Program-made: the position numbers and the translations under genes
Shown: in pieces, positions 33,375-42,820 of the stretch
How positions within the stretch are numbered: position 1 is the first letter of the stretch
How the letters are laid out: each line of letters opens with the position of its first letter
The notes under the pieces: model-generated
What the model saw: the letters and a program-made list of their open reading frames with translations, nothing else
What the model was told of the DNA's origin: nothing
Databases searched by the model: none
Assembly: GCA_016210565.1 (NCBI GenBank)
Contig: JACQUA010000375.1
Span: forward strand, 1-56,507
Source: Chloroflexota bacterium
GTDB taxonomy: Bacteria > Chloroflexota > Dehalococcoidia > JACQUA01
Length of the DNA stretch: 56,507 nucleotides
Direction: 5' to 3'

Positions 33375-34469
33375 CTAATGAGGCGCCAGGACCGCTTTGA
33401 TGGGGTACAGCCCCGGGGTTTCGCCGCCCACGGCCTTCACCGCCTGTTCGGCCTGTTCCAGCGGGAACCGGTGCGTGACCATCTTTTCGATCGGGTATTT
33501 CCTGGACTCGATGAGCCTGATGGCGCAGGCGATAGAATCGAAAGTGCTGCTGTAAACGCCCTGGAGTCTTATTTCGTCGAGCGCTATCTTCTCCATGGCC
33601 AGGGGGGCGGTGACCGTTCTGCCGGGCGTGCCGCCGCAGACTACGGTGCCCTGCTTCTTTACCAGGTTAACCGATACCGGGAAGGCCGCTGGGCTGCCCG
33701 TGACGTCCACCACCAGGTCAGCCATCTTGCCGCGGGTCAGTTCCGAGACCAGTTTGACGGCGTCTTCCTTTTCGACATTGACGGTGAAGTCAGCGCCGAA
33801 CTCCTTCGCCAGCTTCAGGCGCTGCGCATCCCTTTCGAGCCCGGTGACGATGACCCTGTACGCCCCCGACTCCCTCGCGGCGATGACGGCGTACAGGCCC
33901 TGCGGTCCGGTCCCCTGGACGACGACTACGTCGCCCACCGAGGCTTTCCCCATGACGCGGACCCACTGGATGCCGTTGCTCAGGGCATTGACCGCCAGGA
34001 CCGCGGCCTCGGCGGGGACGTCTTCCGATATGGGGAAGACGACGCTGTTGGGATGCAGGTACATGTACTGGCCGTAGGCGCCCCAGAGGGACGGGGGTAC
34101 CCGCGTCGACAGCCTGGTGCCGTAGCCCATTTTGGTCCGGCACCACCTCGGGTTGCCCGACATGCAGTAAGGGCAGCGGCCGCAGGGGATTTGCGAACTC
34201 ACCACCACCCGGTCCCCCTTCTTCACGCCGAGTCTTTCCCGGGCCTCGGACCCTATCTCTTCAATGCGTCCCAGTATCTCGTGGCCGAGGATCATGGGCA
34301 GGTAGTCGGCCCGGCTTTTCCCGTAGTATGATTTGGGGTCGCTGCCGCAGACGCCGGCCAGCTCGATCTTGAGCAGGGCGTCTCCCGGACCTATCTGAGG
34401 AAGCTGGAATTCCTGGATTTCCATCTTCCGTGGGGCGGTAAGCACCGCCGAATATCCTGTTCGACTCAC
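33375..34469 (-). CDS. Zinc-dependent medium-chain alcohol dehydrogenase
   Basis: 364 residues, NAD(P)-dependent. Catalytic zinc ligands C41 (GVCGSDPKS) and H63-E64 (GHE). Structural zinc C96, C99, C102, C110 (CGRCPYCMSGNPRWC). Nucleotide-binding GTGPQGLYAVIAAR about 167-180. Start GTG at 34469 chosen because GGAGG lies 8 bases upstream. It overlaps nothing but ends 15 bp before UbiD 1 begins, suggesting one transcript. It may oxidise a secondary alcohol intermediate. The substrate cannot be told. Confidence 0.93.
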   Translation of the reverse strand: MSRTGYSAVLTAPRKMEIQEFQLPQIGPGDALLKIELAGVCGSDPKSYYGKSRADYLPMILGHEILGRIEEIGSEARERLGVKKGDRVVVSSQIPCGRCPYCMSGNPRWCRTKMGYGTRLSTRVPPSLWGAYGQYMYLHPNSVVFPISEDVPAEAAVLAVNALSNGIQWVRVMGKASVGDVVVVQGTGPQGLYAVIAARESGAYRVIVTGLERDAQRLKLAKEFGADFTVNVEKEDAVKLVSELTRGKMADLVVDVTGSPAAFPVSVNLVKKQGTVVCGGTPGRTVTAPLAMEKIALDEIRLQGVYSSTFDSIACAIRLIESRKYPIEKMVTHRFPLEQAEQAVKAVGGETPGLYPIKAVLAPH

Positions 34470-34802
34470 TTTTTTGTACCTCCGTTACCCGGTACCACAG
34501 GCCACCGTGCCTGTGATCCCCAGACTTTGAGACACTGACTTATTGCGCGAATGGCCATTGTTTGCAGTACGAATCGGAGGCGTGCTATTCGTCGTTGACA
34601 ATGTTGGGTAGCCGTGTTCAAAATCCAGCGCTCACAGGCCCCGATGAATCGGGGTGGTACCGGTTGTCTGCAATGTTGCCCTGGAGCAGTTAATCTATCG
34701 GCTGCTCCTGCGTCCCACATCTCAAACGACCCTCTATGTTCACCGCCCAAGATGTGGGCAAGGATGACAGTATGCATCAGGGTCGCAATGACGGGTCGTA
34801 AC
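34470..34802. other. Spacer between ADH and binding protein 5
   Basis: 333 bp. Holds one palindrome GGTACCACAGGCCACCGTGCCTGTG (34491-34515) and an ACAGGCCCCGATGAATCGGGG. No open frame with supporting signals, no RNA gene seen. Confidence 0.5.
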
Positions 34803-35969
34803 CTACTTTGCCTCTTCCAGGACCTGTTTGGCCAGCTTCAGCCACTTGGCCCGGGCATCCACGAATTCGTCCGAATCGGTGTAGTATTTCTTTGCCGGGT
34901 CGGGGATGAAGAGCGGATCGATGCCTTCTTTGGAGGCGTCGATCCTGGTGCTGGCGCTGCCGTAGCTGGTGGCGTAGACGCTCTGCCCTTCTTTCGTCAG
35001 CAGCCAGTTCACGAACAGGATGGCGGCATTGGGATGGGCTAACCTGGCAGGGACGCCTATGCCCCCGGAGGAAGAGGTTATGCGGTTATCTTCTTCGACC
35101 ATGGCCAGCTTCAGGGACGCCCCCTGGCCGACGAACTGGGCAGTGATCTCGGCGTTGGGGCCGAAACCGATGGGGTATTTCCCCCGGGCCACGGATTCCA
35201 CGTGCAGGCGCAGGTCCCTCTGGACCAGGACGTCCTGGGTCTTGAAAAACCGTCTAATCCAGTCGATGGTCTCCGCCTCGCTCCACAGGTTCATGCCCAG
35301 GTGGGCGATGGAAGCATTGGCCATGCCGGTCATGGTAGGGTCGACGCTGGTGATCCTGCCCTTGTACTGGGGTTTGAGCAGGTCCCGGTAGCTTTTGATC
35401 TCCCCTTCCCGGACCAGGTCCGGGTTGTACCCCACAGTGCGCACGACGATGTCCACCAGGGCCAGGGACATGCCTTCTTTGTCGATGAAGGGAAGCTCTC
35501 CTCCCCGCCAGGCTTTCGTATCGAGGACTTCCGGCAGGACCAGCAGCGGCTTCAGGGGAGCGAGGACTCCGGCGGGTCTCAGGGTCGTGGAAAGAGTGCC
35601 GCCGGCGCCGCCGCCGAAAACGTCAACCAGAAACAACCCTGCCCTCTGTTCCATCTGGACCTTGGTCAGTATTTCCTCACCCCGGCTGAAAGGGGAGAAC
35701 TCCACGTTTATCCCGTACTTCTTTTTGAAGGCCTCGGTGACCCCGACCCGGGCTTCGGCTTTCCAGATGGAGTAGACGTTTACCGTTCCCTCCTTCTTTG
35801 CTTCGGCCACGATTCTCTCCCAATTGCCGGCCAGGCCGGAGGAGACGCCGGTTGACGCCTGCCCGGCAGCCGACTTCGGGGCCGGCGTGGGGCTGACTGC
35901 AGGCGACGAGCACGCGAGGAGAACGGCGGCCACGACCAGACCGAACAATGCTACTAAACACTTCATCAT
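34803..35969 (-). CDS. Extracellular solute-binding lipoprotein 5 (family 1)
   Basis: 388 residues. ATG at 35969 chosen because GAAAGGAG lies just before it. Lipobox LLAC (Cys20). Shared blocks: WERIVAEAKKEGTVNVYS, FSRGEEILTKVQMEQRAGLF, GGELPFIDKEGMSLALVD, YNPDLVREGEIKSYRDLL, KPQYKGRITSVDPTMTGMAN and VLVQRDLRLHVESVARGKYP. Near its C-terminus GSASTRIDASKEGIDPLFIP. It follows the second Fe-S flavin oxidoreductase on the same strand. No transporter partner. Ligand unknown. Confidence 0.9.
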   Translation of the reverse strand: MMKCLVALFGLVVAAVLLACSSPAVSPTPAPKSAAGQASTGVSSGLAGNWERIVAEAKKEGTVNVYSIWKAEARVGVTEAFKKKYGINVEFSPFSRGEEILTKVQMEQRAGLFLVDVFGGGAGGTLSTTLRPAGVLAPLKPLLVLPEVLDTKAWRGGELPFIDKEGMSLALVDIVVRTVGYNPDLVREGEIKSYRDLLKPQYKGRITSVDPTMTGMANASIAHLGMNLWSEAETIDWIRRFFKTQDVLVQRDLRLHVESVARGKYPIGFGPNAEITAQFVGQGASLKLAMVEEDNRITSSSGGIGVPARLAHPNAAILFVNWLLTKEGQSVYATSYGSASTRIDASKEGIDPLFIPDPAKKYYTDSDEFVDARAKWLKLAKQVLEEAK

Positions 35970-36122
35970 TGTCTTCTCCTTTCTCAAGAGACTAACCCAT
36001 CAAATGCATTGGCACGGGGGGCGTAGTGCGCAGCTTCAGCTCCGCGGGTGGGGATCTCGACCACCCCCGCAAGGCTGAAGCCATGCACCAGGCCCCACCG
36101 GGCGCATCCTGATCTGGCATGC

Positions 36123-38042
36123 CTATACCGTCATCCCTGCTTCGGCGCCCTCGCGGATAGCGTCGATGGCGCGGCGGGGTTTCAGGGCGTCCCCGATTAC
36201 CCGGATTTCTTTAACTTTGCCCGCAAGCTCACCGGCTATTTCGTTGCGCGGCTGTGCCCCCACTGCCAGGACGATGCTGTCGAACGCCCCCAGCGGGACC
36301 TCGGAAGCCCCGCTCACAGCGATGACCGCGTCGCCGTCCGCCCGGACTACTTCGGTTGACCTGAGGACCGGCACTCCGTTATTGCGCAGGCGGGTAAGAA
36401 GGTGGAACCGGACCGTGCTCACCATGTCGGCGCCGGCATGGGGCAGCTTTTCGGCCACGGTCACCAGGTTTCCCCCGGAAGAAAGGAAATCGGCCACCTC
36501 AAGCCCCAGGGCGTTTCCGCCGATGACCAGTATCCGCTTTCCCGGCGTAGCTTTCCGGCCCAGCACGTCCCAGGCCGTGAAAGTCCGCTCCGGCGGGAAG
36601 CCTTTCAGCGCGCCGGTGACCGGCCTGGCGCCGGTGGCAACTATGACGGCGTCCGGCTGCTCACGAACGACGGTTTCGGGGTCGCAGTTCTTACCGGTGA
36701 CCACCCTCACGTTGAGCGCCGCGAGTTGCCTGACCTCCCAGGCCACGAGAGAGGCGAAATCCCGCTTGCCTGGCGGGATCGAGGCGAGCAACCACTGGCC
36801 CCCGGGTTGCTGTTCCTCTTCGTAGAGGACAACGCGGTGGCCCCGCAGGGCGGCTACCCTGGCCGCCTCGAGCCCCGCCGGTCCGCCCCCGATGACAAGG
36901 ACCTTCCGCGGAGTGGCCGCGGATGAAAGAACGAAGTCGCTCTCTTTTCCCAGGGCGGGGTTTACCGTGCATTGGATCCCGCCTTCTTCATAGCTTCCGT
37001 CCACGCAGTGGCAGCAGGCGAGACAGGGCCGGATTGCCTCCGGTTCGCCTCGCCTCGCCTTGTCGGGAAGCTCCGGGTCGGCCAGCAGCGGCCGGGCCAG
37101 AGCGATCAGGTCGGCCTTGCCCGACTCAATCACTTGATTGGCCATGACCAGGTCGTTAAGCCGCCCGGCCACCGTCACCGGCGCGTTGACGGACTTCTTG
37201 ATATGCTCCGCCAGGCCCACGTTGCACCCATAGTCCATGTCGTAGGGGGGTATGATCGTTGGATAGGAACCGAAGACGCCGGAGCTAACGCTGATGAGGT
37301 CTACCCCCGCCTCGACGAGCGCCGGGGCGACAGCGGCGGCCTCTTCCAGGGTGAACCCGCCGGCCATGTGGTCGGAACCGTTGATGCGGAAGGCGATGGG
37401 CATGTCCGGGCCGATTTCTTCCCTCACCGCCCTGACGACCTGGATGGCGAAACGGGCCCGGTTGCCGAGGCTGCCGCCGTATTCGTCGGTCCGCCGGTTG
37501 CTGAGAGGGGAGAGGAACTCCGAAATCAGATAGCCGTGGGCGCCATGGACCTCCACCAGGTCGAACCCGGCGCGTTTGGCCCGGCCCGCCGCCCGGGCGA
37601 AGCAGTCGATCAGGTGGGAAATGTCCTGGCGGGACATCTCCCCGGGTCTTTCCGCCTGGGGCGACCAGGGAATGGGTGACGGGGCGAGGGGCGGGAGTCC
37701 CTTGATCATGGACTTGCCCTGTCTTCCGGTGTGATGGAGCTGGATTGCGGCCAGCGCGCCGCCCGAGTGTATCCTGGCCACGAGACGGCTGAGCCCGGGG
37801 AGGAAGGCGTCATTGTAGATGCCCAGGTTCATGAAGTTCATGTTGGTCTCTTCGACCTTGCCCGGCTCGACCACGATGAGGGCGGCGCCGCCGTCCGCCC
37901 GCTGGCCGTAGAAATTGATGGTCCGTTCCCCGACCAAGCCGCGGTTGCCATAGCCGGTTACCACCGACGGGTAAACCAGGCGGTTCTTCAGGGTTAGTCC
38001 CTTTATCCGCAGGGGGCGGAATAGAGCTTCCAGTGAATTCAT
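36123..38042 (-). CDS. Fe-S flavin oxidoreductase, 2,4-dienoyl-CoA reductase type (2)
   Basis: 639 residues, same architecture as the gene at 21245. N-terminal FMN barrel, HGAHGYLISEFLSPLSNRR near 166-184; 4Fe-4S ligands Cys340, Cys343, Cys346 and Cys358, with an extra Cys344; FAD site VLVIGGGPAGLEAARV near 382 and a second nucleotide site ILVIGGNALGLEVADF near 502. The identity to copy 1 looks moderate, so they are paralogs with probably different substrates. It follows the SDR gene on the same strand. No clear ribosome-binding site before the ATG at 38042. Confidence 0.93.
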   Translation of the reverse strand: MNSLEALFRPLRIKGLTLKNRLVYPSVVTGYGNRGLVGERTINFYGQRADGGAALIVVEPGKVEETNMNFMNLGIYNDAFLPGLSRLVARIHSGGALAAIQLHHTGRQGKSMIKGLPPLAPSPIPWSPQAERPGEMSRQDISHLIDCFARAAGRAKRAGFDLVEVHGAHGYLISEFLSPLSNRRTDEYGGSLGNRARFAIQVVRAVREEIGPDMPIAFRINGSDHMAGGFTLEEAAAVAPALVEAGVDLISVSSGVFGSYPTIIPPYDMDYGCNVGLAEHIKKSVNAPVTVAGRLNDLVMANQVIESGKADLIALARPLLADPELPDKARRGEPEAIRPCLACCHCVDGSYEEGGIQCTVNPALGKESDFVLSSAATPRKVLVIGGGPAGLEAARVAALRGHRVVLYEEEQQPGGQWLLASIPPGKRDFASLVAWEVRQLAALNVRVVTGKNCDPETVVREQPDAVIVATGARPVTGALKGFPPERTFTAWDVLGRKATPGKRILVIGGNALGLEVADFLSSGGNLVTVAEKLPHAGADMVSTVRFHLLTRLRNNGVPVLRSTEVVRADGDAVIAVSGASEVPLGAFDSIVLAVGAQPRNEIAGELAGKVKEIRVIGDALKPRRAIDAIREGAEAGMTV

Positions 38043-38061
38043 GTGTAACTGACCTGTGCCC

Positions 38062-38150
38062 GGGTTTCCTCTCCCTCGATGGGAGAGGACTAAGGAGAGG
38101 GTGAAGTGCAGTACCCTCTCCGACTGTCTCCCGCCAGGGGAGAGAGGGGA
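38062..38150. repeat. CTCTCCCTCGATGGGAGAG-type palindrome
   Basis: CCTCTCCCTCGATGGGAGAGG, then ACTAAGGAGAGGGTG and its partner CCCTCTCCGACTGTC with another arm CCGCCAGGGGAGAG. It lies between the flavin oxidoreductase 2 and SDR genes, with a copy of ACAGGCACGGTGGCCTGT near 38270. Confidence 0.65.
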
Positions 38151-38306
38151 CTTGTCCGTGTCATTCCCGGTCGACTGACGGAGTCCACCCCGGCAAGGCT
38201 AAAGCCATGCACTACCTGCTTCCGTGCCTGGCCGGCCAGACACCGCGAAGGATGTAAATTGCGGCTCACAGGCACGGTGGCCTGTGGTACCGGCTGCCCC
38301 GCGTTT

Positions 38307-39062
38307 TCACATCAGGATGCGGCTATCCAGGTTGAATATCTGTCCGGAGACGTCGTTCATTCGAGAAAGATGGACGAAAAACGAGGCGGTCTGGGAGGCG
38401 TCGTGGTGTATCCGCCGGAGCACGTTCTCCTGGACCAGCCGGCTTTCATCGGCGAAAACGCCTTTTTCATCGGCGTCTCCCGGGCGGAGGGTCCGGCCCG
38501 GGTTGACCACGTTTATCTGGACGTTGTGCTCGCCCAGTTCCCTGGCGGCGGCCTTCATCAGCCCGTTGACGCCCGACTTGGCCGCGGCGTACAGGGCGCG
38601 CTTCGCCTCGCCCTTGAGGCCGGTCCCCGACCCCATGATGATGATGTGCCCGTGTTTCTGGCCCACCAAGACCGGGGCCGAAGCCCTGATGCTCTCGAAG
38701 ACGCCTTTCAGGTTGGTATCAACTACCAGGTCCCAGTCCTCATCGGTATAATCCAGCAGGGGCTTGTCCTTCTTGCCTGAAAGGCGGGCATAGCCTCCGC
38801 CGGCCACGGCGGCCATGACGTCCAGTCTCTGCCACTTTTGCAGGGTCTCGTCCACGACCCTCTTTATCTCCCTGTATTCCCGAACGTCGGCTGTGCTGAA
38901 GATGGCCTGGCCCGGCCCGCGGTTTATGGTCCCCGCCAGTTCGGGCAATCTGGCAGGGTTCAAGTCGGTAAGCATGACCTTGTCGCCCGCGGCCCCGAAA
39001 GCCAGGGCAACGGCGCTGCCGATGAAACCCCCTGCCCCGGTTACGATCACTGCTTTTTCCAT
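38307..39062 (-). CDS. Short-chain dehydrogenase/reductase (SDR)
   Basis: 251 residues from the ATG at 39062, which follows AAAGGAG. Nucleotide-binding TGAGGFIG at 8-15 (a variant of TGxxxGIG). Asp33 suggests NAD preference. The catalytic residues are Ser145 (MGSGTG), Tyr158 and Lys162 (YAAAK). AVAGGGY replaces the usual NNAG, an uncommon variation. It lies between CapA-like and flavin oxidoreductase genes. Substrate unknown; a hydroxyacyl-CoA or cyclic alcohol is possible. Confidence 0.93.
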   Translation of the reverse strand: MEKAVIVTGAGGFIGSAVALAFGAAGDKVMLTDLNPARLPELAGTINRGPGQAIFSTADVREYREIKRVVDETLQKWQRLDVMAAVAGGGYARLSGKKDKPLLDYTDEDWDLVVDTNLKGVFESIRASAPVLVGQKHGHIIIMGSGTGLKGEAKRALYAAAKSGVNGLMKAAARELGEHNVQINVVNPGRTLRPGDADEKGVFADESRLVQENVLRRIHHDASQTASFFVHLSRMNDVSGQIFNLDSRILM

Positions 39063-39280
39063 ATGGGTCTCCTTTCCATTCCTACTGCTGCCTGACTGGA
39101 AGCGAGATGCACCGCCCCGCCCGCAGCGGCTTGATTCATCAAGCCTTGATCGGGTTTGATGAACCAAACCGCTACGGCATGGGCCGTTGACTGCATTGTC
39201 TCATCGTCTCCGCGCCCTCCGTGGCTCTGTGGTGAAACCATTCGCAGGCATGCGGGCGGACCCATGGGTCCGCCCCTACG

Positions 39281-40681
39281 TCACAAATGGATTACCCCTG
39301 TTTCACCTTCCTGTCTTATTTCGGTGCCGAAGGGCCGCGACAGTTCCTTCATGTAGTTGATCGTCGCCCCGGCCGCGGCGCCCTCCGCCAGCACCGGGCG
39401 ACCCCTCTGGGGACGGGGATAGCCCTGGCCCAGCTCTATGGGATAGAGTTCTATTCTGGCAAGGCGGCTCGCTTCAAACCGGCACATACCGACCATGCTT
39501 CTCCAGTAGATGGCCTCGGCGGCGAAACTTCTGGTATCCTTCCCCGACCGCATGTCGAAATAGTCCGCGGGCGTGGAAGTTTGCTCCATTCCGTAGTGGG
39601 TATAGTCGTCGGAGGGCAAGCGTTGCACGGTCTCGATTTGAAAGACCAGCTCGCCGAGGCTGTAGAAAATCGGCTTCCCTTTGTAAATCTCTATCCCCCT
39701 CAGGACGTGCGGGCCGTGCCCGGCGAACACGTCCACGCCGGCGTCGATGCAGGCATGAGCTAATTCTACAATATGGTCCGCCGGGATGTCGCGCAGGCCC
39801 TGCGAGCCGACGACGTGGTCCTGCCCCGGAATGGGATAAGCGCCCTCGTGGCAGTGGAGGCTGAAGACGACCCAGTCGGCCTGGCGCCTGGCGTCGCCGA
39901 CCCAGCGCACGATATCCTTCACGTCCGCAGCGTGGGCGCGCGTGGTCGTTCTGAAGCCGTCTCCCCTGACCCATTTCTCTCCCTTGAAATCGAAGGCCCG
40001 GTCCTCCCGGAACGAGGTGACGAAATACATCTCGGCGGGCTCGCCATCGTAGTGTCCCGCCCAGGGACCGAGGGCGGCCCTCGAACCCTTGATGCGTTCG
40101 AGACCCAGCCCGTCGCTGATCCGGCGCAACTCCTTGAAGGCGGCTGCGTCTATCGTGTGGACAATCTCGTGCCGCAGGTAACTGACGCCTGGCCTCCCCT
40201 GGGCATCGCCCCGCTGCTCTCCGGCTTTGCCCCATTCGGGAAAATAGGACACCGCGGCGAGCACGGCCACCCGTCCGTGGGCGGTGTCCAGGTACCGGGG
40301 ACCCCTGGCCTCGTGGAGGTTCCGCCCGGTCCCGGCGAAAACGATCCCGGCCTCATCCAGTTTGCGTTGCGTCGCCAGGACGCCGGCCTCGCCGTAGTCA
40401 TAGATGTGATTGTTGGCCGTCGAGGCGAGGTTGATGCCCATCCATCGGAGCTCCTGGGCGGTGCTTCCCAGTGATATCATGTGGGTGCCGCTGGTGAAGT
40501 TGTAGGTATTGTCGTAGTCCGGAATGGGCATTTCCAGATTGCAGCAGGCGGCATCCGCCCCCCGGAGCAGATCGACCAGTTTCATGTAGGCAGGCTCCCG
40601 GTAGACCGAGAGCTTGCGGGTGACCATGGCATCGCCCGCCAGGGCGATGTCTATTTTCCCTGACGCTGATTCGTAAAGCAT
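39281..40681 (-). CDS. CapA/PgsA-family protein (metallophosphatase-like)
   Basis: 466 residues. CapA-type proteins are linked to poly-gamma-glutamate capsule synthesis, but many are of unknown function. Family motifs are present: ALAGDAMVTRKLSV near 13-26, then CNLEMPIPDYDNTY, NLASTANNHIYDYGEAGV, FAGTGRNLHEARGPRYL, and near the end VFSLHCHEGAYPIPGQ and VFAGHGPHVLRGIEIYKG. It has no signal peptide, so it is probably cytosolic and may be a hydrolase. It is surrounded by UbiD 2 and SDR genes, which suggests a catabolic role rather than a capsule role. ATG at 40681 follows AAAGGAC. Confidence 0.87.
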   Translation of the reverse strand: MLYESASGKIDIALAGDAMVTRKLSVYREPAYMKLVDLLRGADAACCNLEMPIPDYDNTYNFTSGTHMISLGSTAQELRWMGINLASTANNHIYDYGEAGVLATQRKLDEAGIVFAGTGRNLHEARGPRYLDTAHGRVAVLAAVSYFPEWGKAGEQRGDAQGRPGVSYLRHEIVHTIDAAAFKELRRISDGLGLERIKGSRAALGPWAGHYDGEPAEMYFVTSFREDRAFDFKGEKWVRGDGFRTTTRAHAADVKDIVRWVGDARRQADWVVFSLHCHEGAYPIPGQDHVVGSQGLRDIPADHIVELAHACIDAGVDVFAGHGPHVLRGIEIYKGKPIFYSLGELVFQIETVQRLPSDDYTHYGMEQTSTPADYFDMRSGKDTRSFAAEAIYWRSMVGMCRFEASRLARIELYPIELGQGYPRPQRGRPVLAEGAAAGATINYMKELSRPFGTEIRQEGETGVIHL

Positions 40682-40788
40682 GATTTGTTAGTCCTTTGAA
40701 ACCGGTAGCACGGGCATCTTGCCCGTGACAAACGCGCCTGGCCGTACTTTCGGCCTGCCGCAGGAGGGATGCCTGCGGCACTGGCTTG

Positions 40789-42210
40789 TTAGATAGTTCC
40801 TTTCCACTTTGCCTTTACCCTTTCCACCAGCTCCGGGCTTATCCTTATTTCCTGGGGGAACTCATTGATCCATTCGAAGGGCTTGCAGGCATCAATGATG
40901 GCGCGGGAGTTGAAATAGGCCTGGGCGGGCTTGCGGATGATCGGGTCCATGATGGTGCTCCAGCAGCGCCGGACGATGTCGATGTCCTTTTCGGGGTCGG
41001 AGCGGGTGCAGAGGGCCCACAGGACCTCCTGCATGTTGGTGGGGTCGATGTCCTCATCCACCACGATGACGTAGCGGCCCCAGAAACCTCTCCGGGCCAA
41101 CTGGGAGGCCAGCACCGCCGTCTGTTTGGCGTGGCCGGCGTATCTCTGCTTTATGGAGACGATCACCAGCATCTGGCTGGCCGCCTCGCCCATCCATACC
41201 CCCCTGACGTCGGGGACTCCGGCAGCTTCCAGGTCGTTGTGCAGGAGCGCGCTGAGCATCACGCCGCGGATGTAGCTCGTGTCGCTGGGGGCTTTTCCGG
41301 GGGGCGAGCCGAGGATGATGGGGTCGTTGCGGTAGTAGACGCGCTCGACCTCGATGATGGGGGCGTTGCTCTCCCCGCTGGCATAGTAACCGGACCATTC
41401 TCCGAAAGGCCCCTCCGGCCGGCTCCTGTCGGGCGGGCAGAAGCCGGCGATTACTATTTCACTGTCGGCGGGAACGGGCAATCCGGTCAACTCTTCGCGG
41501 ATGACTTTCATCGGCTCGCCGGCCACCGAACCGACATAGTTGAACTCCTGTCCCGCGGGCAGTTCCATCCCGGCCACCCGGAGGACCAGGGGATGGTGGC
41601 CGAAGGAGACGGCGATGGGACACGGCTTCCCGGCGGCCCGGTACTTCTCATAGTGCATTCGCCCGTGTTTGCCGGGTATGGAGAAGAGGCCGAGGGTCTT
41701 CCCGTCGTGGACCTGAATTCGGTAGGTCCCCATATTAAGGTCGCCCGTCTCGGGATCCTTCGTGATGACGGCGTCCCCGGTGCCGATATAGCGTCCCCCG
41801 TCCAGCTCGTGATACTTCGGCGCGGGGAACTTCAGGAGGTCCACGCCGTCTGCGCGCCGCACGTTCTCAAGAACCGGGCCGGAACTGACCCATTCAGGAG
41901 GGTATTTGCCCGCGTTCTGTCCCCATTCCTTGAGGCTGGTGCGGAACATGTCGATGACCTCTTTCCCCGAAGTGGTCTCTTTCAGGTTGAAGGTCAAGGC
42001 CGTCCGTCGGGCATTGGAGGTGACCCCGGTGAGCACGCGGTAGCCCCGGGGATAGCCCAGGATGTTGTCGAAGAGAAGGGCAGGCGGATTCGGCCTGGCC
42101 CAGTTCAATGCCGTGACGCAGCCGATTTCCAGGTCCCAGTCGGCGCCATCGACCTGCTTCAGTTCGCCCCGGCCGGCCACTTTGTCCAGCCAGGCTCTTA
42201 GATCATCCAT
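40789..42210 (-). CDS. UbiD-family decarboxylase 2
   Basis: 473 residues. Catalytic features N159 and R164 (LNMGTYRIQ), H182 (GKHGR) and EGPFGE at 266-271. A block EIVIAGFCPP is found where the other copies read EIVVEG or EIVLEG, so one Glu has become Ala; the effect cannot be judged. Strong ribosome-binding site AAAGGAG before the ATG at 42210. UbiD 3 is the next gene upstream, but separated by 610 bp of repeat DNA. Substrate unknown. Confidence 0.92.
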   Translation of the reverse strand: MDDLRAWLDKVAGRGELKQVDGADWDLEIGCVTALNWARPNPPALLFDNILGYPRGYRVLTGVTSNARRTALTFNLKETTSGKEVIDMFRTSLKEWGQNAGKYPPEWVSSGPVLENVRRADGVDLLKFPAPKYHELDGGRYIGTGDAVITKDPETGDLNMGTYRIQVHDGKTLGLFSIPGKHGRMHYEKYRAAGKPCPIAVSFGHHPLVLRVAGMELPAGQEFNYVGSVAGEPMKVIREELTGLPVPADSEIVIAGFCPPDRSRPEGPFGEWSGYYASGESNAPIIEVERVYYRNDPIILGSPPGKAPSDTSYIRGVMLSALLHNDLEAAGVPDVRGVWMGEAASQMLVIVSIKQRYAGHAKQTAVLASQLARRGFWGRYVIVVDEDIDPTNMQEVLWALCTRSDPEKDIDIVRRCWSTIMDPIIRKPAQAYFNSRAIIDACKPFEWINEFPQEIRISPELVERVKAKWKGTI

Positions 42211-42328
42211 GGTGGGTCTCCTTTAGAAAAGAATGATGAAGTCCGAATGACGAATGACCAATCAAACGGGAAATGACGAAGCCCGAATGACGAATGACCA
42301 GGTAAACTCCAAATTCCAAGCGCCAAAT

Positions 42329-42517
42329 TCCAAACAATCAACCATGCGCTGTTGGCGCACCACCAAGGATGAAAATGGCTGCGCTGTCGTTCTGAGCGAA
42401 GCGAGCGCAGCGAGCGTAGTCGAAGAATCTTTCGGAGCGGGGGGAGCAAAGACCCTTCGCCTGCTCCGTCGCTTCGCTCGGGGCTCCTGCTCAGGGTGAC
42501 ATTTTCGGAGCAATCCC
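42329..42517 (+). repeat. Family R1 repeat (copy F)
   Basis: About 190 bp, plus orientation: AATCAACCATGCGC, then GCGCACCACCAAGGATGAAAA, TCGTTCTGAGCGAAGCGA, GTAGTCGAAGAATCTTTCGG, AAAGACCCTTCGCC, GGGTGACATTTTCGGAGCAA. It lies in the 610-bp gap (42211-42820) between UbiD 2 and UbiD 3, which otherwise holds GACGAATGACGAA runs (42235, 42290, 42745), a GCGCAGGCACGGAGGCCTGCGC palindrome (42603) and no gene. Confidence 0.82.
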
Positions 42518-42820
42518 CCATCTGGACGAGTCGGGACCGTGAAAGATGAAAATGCCGTCGGGTCGCGCCCCGATGGGTCGGGGCCTTTGGGCCGTAGGCC
42601 ACCGCGCAGGCACGGAGGCCTGCGCCACCCGGGATTCTCGGAGCAATACCAAAACCGGAACCTCGAATCGCCAAAGCGCGCCCTCACGCCCGGTTTGGAA
42701 CTTGCCCCCGATCCAGTCGGGGGTTGGTACTTGGGACTTGTTTGGTCATTCGTCATTCGGATTTCGTCATTCGTAATTCGCCTGGTGTCTTTGTACCTTT
42801 CTGTGATAACCCGTCCGGGA